Below, one piece after another: positions 8,737 through 16,360 of a stretch of DNA of 29,305 bases. Location: positions 1 through 29,305 of the forward strand of contig DKYP01000086.1 of NCBI GenBank assembly GCA_002499945.1, written 5' to 3'. Within the stretch, counting starts at the first letter, position 1, and the number at the start of each line of letters is the position of its first letter. This stretch comes from Lachnoclostridium sp. UBA7097. GTDB lineage: Bacteria; Bacillota; Clostridia; Lachnospirales; Lachnospiraceae. The translations under genes were made by a program, and so were the position numbers. Under the pieces are notes generated by a model that was not told the DNA's origin, did not search any database, and saw only the letters and a program-made list of their open reading frames with translations.

Positions 8737-11040
8737 ATGGGAAATCTAAATATTGAAGAAATTTTAAACCAAATGACCCTTGAAGAAAAAGCATCCCTGT
8801 GTTCCGGTGCGGATTCCTGGCACACAGAAGCAATAGAAAGGCTTGGCCTTCCTGCCGTAATGCTTTCAGATGGCCCGCACGGGCTGCGCAAACAGGATGA
8901 AACCACATACCAGATTGGCCCTGATGAAAGCATAAAGGCGGTATGCTTCCCCACTGCATCTGCAATGGCATGCTCATTTGACAGGGAACTTATTTACAAA
9001 GTTGGCACTGCACTGGGTGAGGAATGCCAGTCAGAAGATATTAATGTACTGTTAGGGCCTGGCATTAATATGAAACGTTCCCCGCTGTGCGGGCGCAACT
9101 TTGAATATTACTCAGAAGACCCTTATCTTGCAGGCGAGCTTGGAGCAGCATTTGTAAATGGCGTGCAAAGCCAGGGGGCAGGCACAAGCCTTAAGCATTT
9201 TGCTGCCAATAACCAGGAATGGCGCAGGATGAGCATAAGTTCAGAAATGGATGAGAGGACTTTAAGGGAAATATACCTGGCAGCATTTGAAAATGTTGTT
9301 AAAAAGGCACAACCATGGACCATTATGTGCAGTTATAACAGGATTAATGGTACATATTCCTGTGAAAATGGCTGGCTTCTTAATAAAGTCCTGCGTGATG
9401 AATGGGGATTTAAAGGCCTTGTAATGACTGACTGGGGCGCTATGAATAACCGTGTAGAAGCAATAAAAGCAGGGCTTGACCTTGAAATGCCTTCAAGCCA
9501 CGGCGAAACAGACAAGCTTATTGTTGCCGCAGTAAAGGATGGCAGACTTAAGGAAGAAGTGCTTGACAAGGCTGTAAAAAGGGTTCTTGAATTAGCAGAT
9601 AAGTCAGTAACTAATAAAAAGCAGAACACATATAATAAAGAAGAACACCACAGCCTTGTTAAAAATACTGCAATAAACTCTGCTGTACTTCTTAAAAATA
9701 ACGGCATCCTTCCTTTGTCTGGCAATGAAAAAATTGCAATTATAGGCAAGTTTGCAGATGTGCCAAGAATACAGGGAGGCGGTTCAAGCCATATTAACTG
9801 TTTTAAGACAGAGAGCGCACTTGAAGCTTTAGGGGATAAATACAATTATACTTATTCACAGGGATATAACACAGATAAAGATGAAACAGACAATGCACTT
9901 TTAGAAGAGGCAGTTAAAAATGCTGCTGCTGCTGATGTTGCAGTAATATTTGCCGGGCTTCCTGATTCCTTTGAAAGTGAGGGATTTGACCGCACACACC
10001 TTGACATGCCAGAATGCCAGAACCACCTTATTGAAGAAATCTATAAAGTACAGAAAAATATTGTTGTTGTACTCCATAATGGTTCACCAGTCCTTATGCC
10101 ATGGCTTGGTAAGGCAGGTGCAGTCCTTGAAATGTACCTTGCAGGGCAGGCAAGTGGTGCGGCTGCAATAGATTTACTGTTTGGCAGGGCAAACCCTTCC
10201 GGGAAGCTTGCCGAAACCTTTCCTCTCCGCCTTGAAGACAACCCTTCATACCTGGATTTCCCAGGAAGCAGGGATAAAGTGCACTACAGGGAAGGAATAT
10301 TTATTGGTTACAGGTATTATGACAAGAGAAATATGGATGTACTGTTCCCGTTCGGACACGGATTAAGTTATACAACATTCAGGTATAGCAATATATCTAT
10401 AGAAAAAGATGGCGTTATTACAAGTAACTGTCCTGTTACCCTTAAATTATGTGATACAGATAAAATTAAAGTATATGTTGATATTACAAACACTGGAAAC
10501 ATGGCAGGTGCTGAAATTGTACAGTTATATATAAAGAATTTTATTGGACTTGAAAACAGGCCCGAAAAAGAACTTAAAAACTTTGACAAAGTATTTTTAG
10601 AGCCAGGTGAAACAAAAACTGCCTGCATGGAACTGGACTTCCGTTCATTTGCGTATTATAACGAAACTTTACAAGACTGGTTTGTTGAAAGTGGTACTTA
10701 TGGAATACTTACAGGTGCATCTTCACGTGATATAAGATGTTCTTGTGATATTGAAATCATGGCATCACAAAAACTTCCATTCCATGCCTGTGATACGACA
10801 ACCTGCAAAGATGTAGAACTTTTTGCAAAGGACTCAAGCCCCCTGGATGAAATGCTTCTTAAAAGCAAAGCAGATGAAAAGAACAGGACCGGTACGGATG
10901 AAGAAATAATAAACCAGCTAAAAACAGCATTTGAAGAAACACCAATACATTCCATACTCTCATTCAGTGGCAAAGCATTGAAATATGAAGATATACAAAC
11001 GGCACTTAAAAAATTAAATGGCAGTATAGAACCGAACTAA
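8737..11040 (+). CDS. Glycoside hydrolase family 3, probable beta-glucosidase
   Basis: A 767-residue retaining glycosidase expected to release glucose, or a related sugar, from the non-reducing end of beta-linked oligosaccharides. No signal peptide is present, so it should act in the cytoplasm on imported sugars. Order of domains: GH3 N-terminal barrel (about 15-290) with the substrate-binding SDGPHGLR (44-51) and KHFAANNQE, and the nucleophile Asp232 in MTDWGA; alpha/beta sandwich (about 315-530) with the probable acid/base Glu415 in ESEGFDR; fibronectin III-like domain (about 575-650); and a helical tail of about 90 residues common in clostridial members. The ATG follows AAAAAGGAG. It stands alone, divergent from rpoB, with a palindrome just upstream and a terminator behind. 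Substrate (glucoside, xyloside or other) cannot be told from sequence by eye. Confidence 0.92.
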   Translation: MGNLNIEEILNQMTLEEKASLCSGADSWHTEAIERLGLPAVMLSDGPHGLRKQDETTYQIGPDESIKAVCFPTASAMACSFDRELIYKVGTALGEECQSEDINVLLGPGINMKRSPLCGRNFEYYSEDPYLAGELGAAFVNGVQSQGAGTSLKHFAANNQEWRRMSISSEMDERTLREIYLAAFENVVKKAQPWTIMCSYNRINGTYSCENGWLLNKVLRDEWGFKGLVMTDWGAMNNRVEAIKAGLDLEMPSSHGETDKLIVAAVKDGRLKEEVLDKAVKRVLELADKSVTNKKQNTYNKEEHHSLVKNTAINSAVLLKNNGILPLSGNEKIAIIGKFADVPRIQGGGSSHINCFKTESALEALGDKYNYTYSQGYNTDKDETDNALLEEAVKNAAAADVAVIFAGLPDSFESEGFDRTHLDMPECQNHLIEEIYKVQKNIVVVLHNGSPVLMPWLGKAGAVLEMYLAGQASGAAAIDLLFGRANPSGKLAETFPLRLEDNPSYLDFPGSRDKVHYREGIFIGYRYYDKRNMDVLFPFGHGLSYTTFRYSNISIEKDGVITSNCPVTLKLCDTDKIKVYVDITNTGNMAGAEIVQLYIKNFIGLENRPEKELKNFDKVFLEPGETKTACMELDFRSFAYYNETLQDWFVESGTYGILTGASSRDIRCSCDIEIMASQKLPFHACDTTTCKDVELFAKDSSPLDEMLLKSKADEKNRTGTDEEIINQLKTAFEETPIHSILSFSGKALKYEDIQTALKKLNGSIEPN

Positions 11041-11083
11041 TTAGCTGCCATATTAATGTCACATTTATATTTAGCATTTTCTA

Positions 11084-11112
11084 TTGACATTTCTTGCATT
11101 TAATCTTAAAAT
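11084..11112 (+). promoter_or_regulatory. Promoter upstream of the 11147 hairpin
   Basis: Perfect -35 TTGACA (11084-11089), 17 bp, TAAAAT (11107-11112). The start would be near 11119, and the transcript would meet the terminator at 11147-11187. It therefore makes either a short RNA of about 65-70 bases or an attenuated leader for the abrB-like operon. Confidence 0.55.
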
Positions 11113-11146
11113 TAACATGCAACGTCAAAAAAAGTTAATTCATCCA

Positions 11147-11187
11147 AAAATCTCCGGAGAGGCATCTCTGGGGATTTTCTGTTTTTA
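11147..11187 (+). terminator. Intrinsic terminator behind the GH3 gene
   Basis: A 14-bp stem, AAAATCTCCGGAGA (11147-11160) with TCTCTGGGGATTTT (11165-11178), including two G-U pairs, closes a 4-base loop (ggca) and is followed by CTGTTTTTAT. It ends the glucosidase transcript and any transcript from the 11084 promoter. The A run on the left side means it may also work on the minus strand. Confidence 0.75.
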
Positions 11188-11190
11188 TAT

Positions 11191-11219
11191 TTGCCATTTT
11201 TATTAATATGTGTTATATT
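11191..11219 (+). promoter_or_regulatory. Promoter of the abrB-like/sirtuin/TSCPD operon
   Basis: TTGCCA (11191-11196), 17 bp, TATATT (11214-11219), directly behind the terminator. The predicted start near 11226 leaves about 20 bases of leader with AAAGGAGG before the ATG at 11247. Confidence 0.55.
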
Positions 11220-11246
11220 CAGCTTAATAAAAGGAGGGCATTGAAT

Positions 11247-11522
11247 ATGAAAGAAACAGGAATAGTAAGAAAACTTGACGAACTTGGCAGGATAACCCTG
11301 CCTATCGAACTTCGCCGCACACTCCATATAGCCGAAAGGGATTCTATTGAGATATCAATACAGGATGATAAAATTATACTCTCAAAATACGAACCTGTGG
11401 ATATCTTTACAGGAGAGAAAGAAGATTTAATAGAATATTGTGGCAAGAAGGTTTCTAAAAAGTCTATTATGGAAATGGCTGGAATAGCAGGAATAGAAGT
11501 TAAGGAGGATTTTAATGAATGA
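11247..11522 (+). CDS. AbrB/SpoVT-family transition-state-type regulator
   Basis: A 91-residue DNA-binding protein. Residues 1-50 follow the AbrB swapped-hairpin beta-barrel fold very closely (TGIVRKLDELGRITLPIELRR, then DSIEIS and DKIILSKYEP). The C-terminal 40 residues differ from Bacillus AbrB and include a cysteine in EYCGKK, so the signal or partner may differ. The ATG at 11247 is preceded by AAAGGAGGG; an in-frame ATG 39 bases upstream lacks a ribosome binding site and overlaps the -10. The stop codon overlaps the sirtuin start by 8 bases, so the two are translationally coupled. AbrB proteins are usually repressors of stationary-phase genes and often repress themselves; the targets here are unknown. 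Confidence 0.88.
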   Translation: MKETGIVRKLDELGRITLPIELRRTLHIAERDSIEISIQDDKIILSKYEPVDIFTGEKEDLIEYCGKKVSKKSIMEMAGIAGIEVKEDFNE

Positions 11523-12240
11523 TATTAATGAAAGTATACAGACTTTAAAAAACTGGGTTGGTGCAAGCAGCAATATTGTCTTTTTTGGTGGTGCAGGCGT
11601 TTCAACTGAAAGTGGTATACCTGACTTCCGCAGCACGGACGGGTTATACCACCAGAAATATGACTATCCGCCCGAAACAATATTAAGCCACACTTTTTTC
11701 CGCCAAAAGACAGGAGAGTTCTACAAATTCTACCGTGATAAAATGATTTGTACAGATGCAGAACCTAATATTACACACTTAAAACTGGCAGAGCTTGAAA
11801 AGCAGGGAAAGCTTAAAGCAGTAATTACCCAGAATATAGACGGGCTGCACCAGAAAGCCGGAAGCAAGGCTGTTTATGAACTACATGGTTCAGTTCTTAG
11901 GAATTATTGCATGAAATGCCATAAGTTTTATGATATTAATGCAGTCACATCTTCTACAGGCATACCTTTATGTGAATGTGGCGGCACTATTAAGCCTGAT
12001 GTTGTATTATATGAAGAGGGGCTTGACAATAATACTATAAATTCTGCTGTATCTGCTATAGAAGCTGCTGATGTATTAATTGTAGGCGGCACTTCACTTG
12101 CAGTTTACCCTGCTGCCGGGCTTTTACAGTATTACACAGGCAGTAAGCTTGTCCTTATCAATAAATCAGCAACCCCGCTTGACAGCCAGGCAGACCTTTT
12201 AATACAATGCCCTCTTGGGGAAGTATTTTCACAGCTTTAA
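11515..12240 (+). CDS. Sir2-family NAD-dependent protein deacylase
   Basis: A 241-residue sirtuin that removes acyl groups from lysines, using NAD+ and releasing nicotinamide and O-acyl-ADP-ribose. All core motifs are visible: GAGVSTESGIPDFRS (NAD-binding, 26-40), TQNIDGLH (105-112), catalytic His124 in ELHGS, a zinc site of CMKC and CEC cysteines (about 132-155), and GGTSLAVYPA near the end. Size and layout match the bacterial CobB/T. maritima Sir2 type. The ATG lies inside the end of the AbrB-like gene, with AAGGAGG 6 bases upstream. Its place between a global regulator and a TSCPD protein suggests a metabolic-state response, but the target proteins are unknown. Confidence 0.95.
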   Translation: MNDINESIQTLKNWVGASSNIVFFGGAGVSTESGIPDFRSTDGLYHQKYDYPPETILSHTFFRQKTGEFYKFYRDKMICTDAEPNITHLKLAELEKQGKLKAVITQNIDGLHQKAGSKAVYELHGSVLRNYCMKCHKFYDINAVTSSTGIPLCECGGTIKPDVVLYEEGLDNNTINSAVSAIEAADVLIVGGTSLAVYPAAGLLQYYTGSKLVLINKSATPLDSQADLLIQCPLGEVFSQL

Positions 12241-12254
12241 AATGGAGGATTATT

Positions 12255-12512
12255 ATGAGATATAAATATAAAACAAAAGGCACATGTTCATCACAGATTG
12301 AATTTGATATTAATGATGATATTATTACAAATGTCACCTTTACAGGTGGATGCAATGGAAACTTAAAGGCTGTACGCTCGCTTGTCGACGGTCTTACAGT
12401 TGAACAGATTGAGAGTAAAGTACAAGGCATAATGTGCGGGATGAAAGGCACATCATGCCCGGACCAGCTTGCAAAGGCAGTACGTGAAGCATACGAACAG
12501 ACCCATGCATAA
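12255..12512 (+). CDS. TSCPD-domain protein (TIGR03905-like)
   Basis: An 85-residue protein with the family signature TSCPDQLA near the C terminus and conserved cysteines in GGCNGN and IMCGMKGTSC. The same domain forms the C-terminal part of some adenosylcobalamin-dependent ribonucleotide reductases, where it binds metal or DNA; the role of the stand-alone form is not known. The start at 12255 follows AATGGAGG with 6 bases of spacing; a longer in-frame version would run back into the sirtuin gene and has no ribosome binding site. The gap to the sirtuin stop is 14 bases, so this is the third gene of the operon. Confidence 0.88.
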   Translation: MRYKYKTKGTCSSQIEFDINDDIITNVTFTGGCNGNLKAVRSLVDGLTVEQIESKVQGIMCGMKGTSCPDQLAKAVREAYEQTHA

Positions 12513-12563
12513 AAAGCTTTTTGCACGGATTATACCAGGCGGCAGTTCCTTCTAGCTGCCTGG
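12506..12563. terminator. Dyads between converging genes
   Basis: Two dyads fill the 39-bp gap between the TSCPD gene and the end of the LtaS-like gene. The first is TGCATAAAAAGC...TTTTTGCA (12506-12525), overlapping the TSCPD stop codon. The second is CCAGGCGGC (12535-12543) pairing with GCTGCCTGG (12555-12563) over 9 bp, overlapping the last codons of the minus-strand gene. Neither has a clean T run behind it, so termination is plausible from position but not proven by form. Confidence 0.4.
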
Positions 12564-14387
12564 CATAAAATGCCTGTCAAGCCTGTTCTCATCATCAAAG
12601 AGATAATTATATTGCACAATCTCATAATCTTCCATAAGTCCTGCATATTCATTATCTTTTTCATTCTTCTCATGCAATACGCCATCACTGTCATAACTTC
12701 CCACTGCACTTATAGCTGGAAGTTTCCTGTATAAATCAAGAAGGTATCTGTTGAAATTGCTCATTTTTAAACCTGCGGCATCTAAAAACAAAGATGAAAG
12801 GTAATTTATGGAAGCCCTCTCTATAAACAATTCAGGAATATCATAATTAGCCCATATAAGAAATGGGACTTTATGCTTTAACATTGTATCTTCCCCGGTA
12901 AACTGCAATGGTTCTTTCCCCATTACATCTTTATAAAATATATCTGGAAGATGTGGCTGGTGGTCGCCAAATAAAAGTATAATAACAGGCTCATTAACAT
13001 TCTGGAAATATGTTACCAGCTGTTTTAGTGCGTCATCAGACATTTTCATAAGTGAAAGGTACTGTTCTGCCTGCATGTTGGCAACAAATGATGTAATTTT
13101 TATATTGTCTTTAAATTTATACTCTGTATCATTATACGGGTTATGGTTCTGCATTGTTACATTAAATACACAAAGTGAAGAACCTTCCTTTTTCTGTTCA
13201 TACAACTCTTCTATCTTTTTGTAGTCTGACAGGTCACTAATATAATCCCTTACTAAAACTGGCTCTTCAAAATCCTCTGCTGACAAAAACCTGTCAAAAC
13301 CCAATAAAGGATATACCCTGTTCCTGTTATACCCGGAAGCATTGTATGGATGTATTGCCACAGCCTCATTATAACCCTGCTGTGACTTTATGGTGTTTAT
13401 AACAGATGGCAGGTAATCATCCATATATTGCAAATATGGATTGCCTGGCAGAAAAACTTTGCTGCACCCTGTAAGGAACTCAAATTCTGAATTTGAAGTA
13501 TATCCCCCATACACTGATGACTGCACATAACCTTTAATAGTATTTTCTTTAAGGCTGTCATAAAATTCCATTACATTTTTATCTGTTTTGAAATTCCCAA
13601 GCACACGTAAATCAGAAAAAGACTCATTCATAATCATTATAATATTAGGGTTTTGAAGCCCTTTTTTAATGTTCCTGCCTTCATCTCCTGCTGTTTCATA
13701 AGCAGATAATATCTGGCCTGCCCTTTCTGCTGAATAACCAGATGGCTTGTCTGGTTCCGCTGTACCTGCATTAGCAGTAAAATACAACAAGTATCCATAA
13801 TCATTTATGCCAATATTATGGTCCCAGGTAATAGAGCTTACCCCTTTAAAAAATGTTGCATCAAAGTTTATCCATATTATAAATAAAGCAGACACTATTA
13901 TACCAGATAATGATGTAAATAAAGAACGTTTATTAAAGAAGCTACCTTTACACCTGCGTGGCATATAAAAGCTTATTAAAATTCCTGCTGCACCTGTAAA
14001 ACATCCAGCAAGAAACCCAGGGTCCACGCTGTAAGAATACCTGCCAGCCACTGTTGCTGCTGTCTTTATGGCATAAAAATCCATATAAACAATGCCATAC
14101 CCCCTGAATGATATTACAAAGAAATTAGCTATGCCTGCAATAAGTGCTAAAACAGATGAAATTAAAAATGCAGTCCTTATACTTTGTAAAATACTGGCAA
14201 GCATAAGATTTACAAGCATAATAAGAACTACATTTTTAACAATTATATCTATGGGAAAGTCTGCCACTGCTTTTTTAAAAAACAGTTCTAAATACAGAAA
14301 TTCCCAGAAACTTAAAGCTATAAAAAGTACAGCGTTTATTAAATATTTAATTTGAAAATGGGTTTGAGAAAAATCCGCCAAAACCAT
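12552..14387 (-). CDS. LtaS-type membrane sulfatase-fold enzyme (polyglycerolphosphate synthase family)
   Basis: A 611-residue integral membrane enzyme with about five N-terminal transmembrane helices (roughly 16-37, 50-70, 73-94, 124-142, 157-174) and an extracellular alkaline phosphatase/sulfatase-fold domain. Metal and catalytic residues match LtaS: Glu255 in MNES, Thr297 in GGYTSNSEFEF, and Asp475-His476 in FGDHQPH; the threonine would take phosphoglycerol from phosphatidylglycerol. Family members build lipoteichoic acid or modify other glycans. The start is uncertain: the gene overlaps the htrA end, GGGAGG lies only 2 bases before the ATG at 14387 but 8 before a TTG at 14381; longer forms (to 14465) would overlap htrA by about 120 bases. 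It is translated behind htrA, probably as one operon. Which polymer it makes is unknown. Confidence 0.87.
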   Translation of the reverse strand: MVLADFSQTHFQIKYLINAVLFIALSFWEFLYLELFFKKAVADFPIDIIVKNVVLIMLVNLMLASILQSIRTAFLISSVLALIAGIANFFVISFRGYGIVYMDFYAIKTAATVAGRYSYSVDPGFLAGCFTGAAGILISFYMPRRCKGSFFNKRSLFTSLSGIIVSALFIIWINFDATFFKGVSSITWDHNIGINDYGYLLYFTANAGTAEPDKPSGYSAERAGQILSAYETAGDEGRNIKKGLQNPNIIMIMNESFSDLRVLGNFKTDKNVMEFYDSLKENTIKGYVQSSVYGGYTSNSEFEFLTGCSKVFLPGNPYLQYMDDYLPSVINTIKSQQGYNEAVAIHPYNASGYNRNRVYPLLGFDRFLSAEDFEEPVLVRDYISDLSDYKKIEELYEQKKEGSSLCVFNVTMQNHNPYNDTEYKFKDNIKITSFVANMQAEQYLSLMKMSDDALKQLVTYFQNVNEPVIILLFGDHQPHLPDIFYKDVMGKEPLQFTGEDTMLKHKVPFLIWANYDIPELFIERASINYLSSLFLDAAGLKMSNFNRYLLDLYRKLPAISAVGSYDSDGVLHEKNEKDNEYAGLMEDYEIVQYNYLFDDENRLDRHFMPGS

Positions 14388-16110
14388 TGCCTCCCTGGTT
14401 ATCATCCTGGCCATTTCCATTCCTGCCAGTGTAAATACTGCTGTCATCCTCAGGCAGGTTTTCAAGTGACTCCTGTCCCTGTAATTTTACCTTGACTTTA
14501 TTCTCCTTATATGTGCCATCATTACTCCTCTGGAATATAACCTCAATTTCAGTACCCTTGCGGTAACTGTTTACTTTCTCCTGGAGGCTTTCCTTCGTAG
14601 TTACTTCCATATTATTGATACAGGTAATTATATCCCCCGCCTTTAAACCGGCCTTGTCTGCGGCACCACCTTCTGAAACAGCCTCAACATAAACACCGTT
14701 AGGGATATTATAATAACTTGCTTCATCTGTCACTGTCTTTACAGATACCCCGAGATAGCCTTTTTCGCTTTCTGTTAATTCCTCTTTGTTCATAAGTTCA
14801 TCAATAATCGGTGTCGCTACCGAAATAGGTATTGCATAGCCTACACCCTCAACTGATGAATCCGTAATTTTAGCTGAATTAATCCCGATTACCTGCCCCT
14901 GTAAATTAAGAAGCGCCCCACCGCTGTTGCCCGGGTTAATCGCTGCATCAGTCTGTATTGCTTTAATCTTATTAACTACGCCTGTGCTTTCGGAATTTTC
15001 TGTAATTTCCCTGTCCTTTGCACTTATATAGCCAACTGTCACTGACTGCCCGTAACCAAGTGAATTGCCTATTGCAACAGCCATCTCCCCGACTTTTAAA
15101 CTGTCAGAACTTCCTAAATCTGCTATCTTAATCTTATCCATTGTAGCCGCCTTAATAGAACTGGTTTTAACCGCTATAACTGCAAGGTCATTGCTTTCCG
15201 CAGTCCCTTTAACAGCTGCCTCATAGACCTCATCATCTATAAATTGTACAGAAATTGTCTTAGCGCCCTCTATAACATGGTTATTAGTTGCTATAAGAAG
15301 TTCCTTATCATTCTGTCCTACTATAAAACCTGAACCACAACTGGTCTTGTCACGCTGCTGGTAATACTGCCCGAATAAATCATAATAATCAGCGCCCTCT
15401 GTTGTGCTTGTAATAGCCACAATGGCAGGCATTGTCTGTTCAACAATCCCTGATACATCAGTAACAGCACCTTTAACAGATACAGCATTGCTATTTCCTG
15501 CTTTACTTGTAGTTGTCCTGCCAGAACCTGTTCCTGAATTTGTGGTAGTCCCTATTTGCTTAGTATTTTGTGCAGTAATCCCAAGCACATTATCTGATAC
15601 ATAATGCACTGCTTCAAAACATGCACCTGCAACAACGCCAAACACTACCGCACATGCCACTGTTATAAACATCTTTTTGCCAGTGCCCATGCTCTTTTTC
15701 TGGCTGCCGCCACTGCTGTTAATATTGTTGTTGCTGTACTGGCTGTTGTAATTATCATAACTGCTGCCACTGTAATTATAGCTGCTGTCCTGTCCCCCGC
15801 TGCTGCCATTGCTGTAACCGCTGTTATTACTGTAACTGCTGTTGTAGATGCTGCCATTACTATTGTTATATAACTGCCCTGCCCTGTCTTCTGGCTGCTT
15901 TTGGTATGTGCTGTCCTCCCCTTCATATTGCTGTGTATGTTTTTTAACTCCATCCTGCCCTGGATAATAATCACCTGAATGGGTTACACTATTATCACCA
16001 TCTTTATAAGAATAACTGTAAGTAGAAGAGCCAGGGCGGCTTGAACCCTCAACCGGGTTGCCATACTCGCCTGTATAAGAATTCTTTTCATTGTTATTAT
16101 TTTCTTCCAT
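14347..16110 (-). CDS. HtrA/DegP-like membrane-anchored serine protease with PDZ domain
   Basis: A 587-residue protease for misfolded extracytoplasmic proteins. A cytoplasmic N-terminal region of about 140 residues is almost entirely Ser, Asn, Gly, Tyr and Gln; one membrane helix (about 147-165) follows; then a trypsin-like domain with the triad His278 (NNHVIEG), Asp308 (SNDLAV) and Ser396 (NPGNSGGAL), and one PDZ domain (about 450-545) beginning GYLGVSV. The tail is Gly/Asn-rich and ends in FGGFFSNPFSN. The ATG follows GAGGG at 7 bases. The catalytic set is complete. The promoter (16159-16187) faces it, and the next gene overlaps its end by about 40 bases. In Firmicutes such genes are often controlled by envelope-stress two-component systems. 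Confidence 0.94.
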   Translation of the reverse strand: MEENNNNEKNSYTGEYGNPVEGSSRPGSSTYSYSYKDGDNSVTHSGDYYPGQDGVKKHTQQYEGEDSTYQKQPEDRAGQLYNNSNGSIYNSSYSNNSGYSNGSSGGQDSSYNYSGSSYDNYNSQYSNNNINSSGGSQKKSMGTGKKMFITVACAVVFGVVAGACFEAVHYVSDNVLGITAQNTKQIGTTTNSGTGSGRTTTSKAGNSNAVSVKGAVTDVSGIVEQTMPAIVAITSTTEGADYYDLFGQYYQQRDKTSCGSGFIVGQNDKELLIATNNHVIEGAKTISVQFIDDEVYEAAVKGTAESNDLAVIAVKTSSIKAATMDKIKIADLGSSDSLKVGEMAVAIGNSLGYGQSVTVGYISAKDREITENSESTGVVNKIKAIQTDAAINPGNSGGALLNLQGQVIGINSAKITDSSVEGVGYAIPISVATPIIDELMNKEELTESEKGYLGVSVKTVTDEASYYNIPNGVYVEAVSEGGAADKAGLKAGDIITCINNMEVTTKESLQEKVNSYRKGTEIEVIFQRSNDGTYKENKVKVKLQGQESLENLPEDDSSIYTGRNGNGQDDNQGGNGFGGFFSNPFSN

Positions 16111-16158
16111 AGTTTATCCCTCATATCTTTCTATGCTGAAAAGTTACATATATCTGTT

Positions 16159-16187
16159 ATTATCCTACTTTTCAGGCTATGCGTCAA
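16159..16187 (-). promoter_or_regulatory. htrA promoter
   Basis: Minus-strand TTGACG (16187-16182), 17 bp, GATAAT (16164-16159). The start would be near 16152, leaving a 40-base leader with GAGGG before the htrA ATG. Confidence 0.6.
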
Positions 16188-16276
16188 TACAGTTTTTAAA
16201 TAAACTTTACTACATAACCAGTTTAGCCGGCTTTTGTGTTAAAGTTGTGAAAAAGAAATTAATTTATCATTATTTA

Positions 16277-16305
16277 TTGCGAAATGGAAGTTTTATGGAT
16301 ATAAT
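16277..16305 (+). promoter_or_regulatory. Promoter of the sugar transferase/two-component operon
   Basis: TTGCGA (16277-16282), 17 bp, perfect TATAAT (16300-16305), about 49 bases before the TTG start of the transferase gene. It is divergent from the htrA promoter, with about 90 bp between the two -35 boxes. Confidence 0.6.
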
Positions 16306-16360
16306 AAATAAACGGCACGGGGACATGCCAGGAAAATTCTTTTAAGAAGAAGGTGGAAAC

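Noticed and set aside
15604..15974. Ala/Val/Thr-rich reading frames on both strands inside htrA
   Set aside because: They are off-frame readings of the low-complexity Ser/Asn/Tyr region.
16091..16345. 84-residue plus-strand reading frame between htrA and the transferase gene
   Set aside because: It overlaps the htrA start and both promoters, and has no ribosome binding site.
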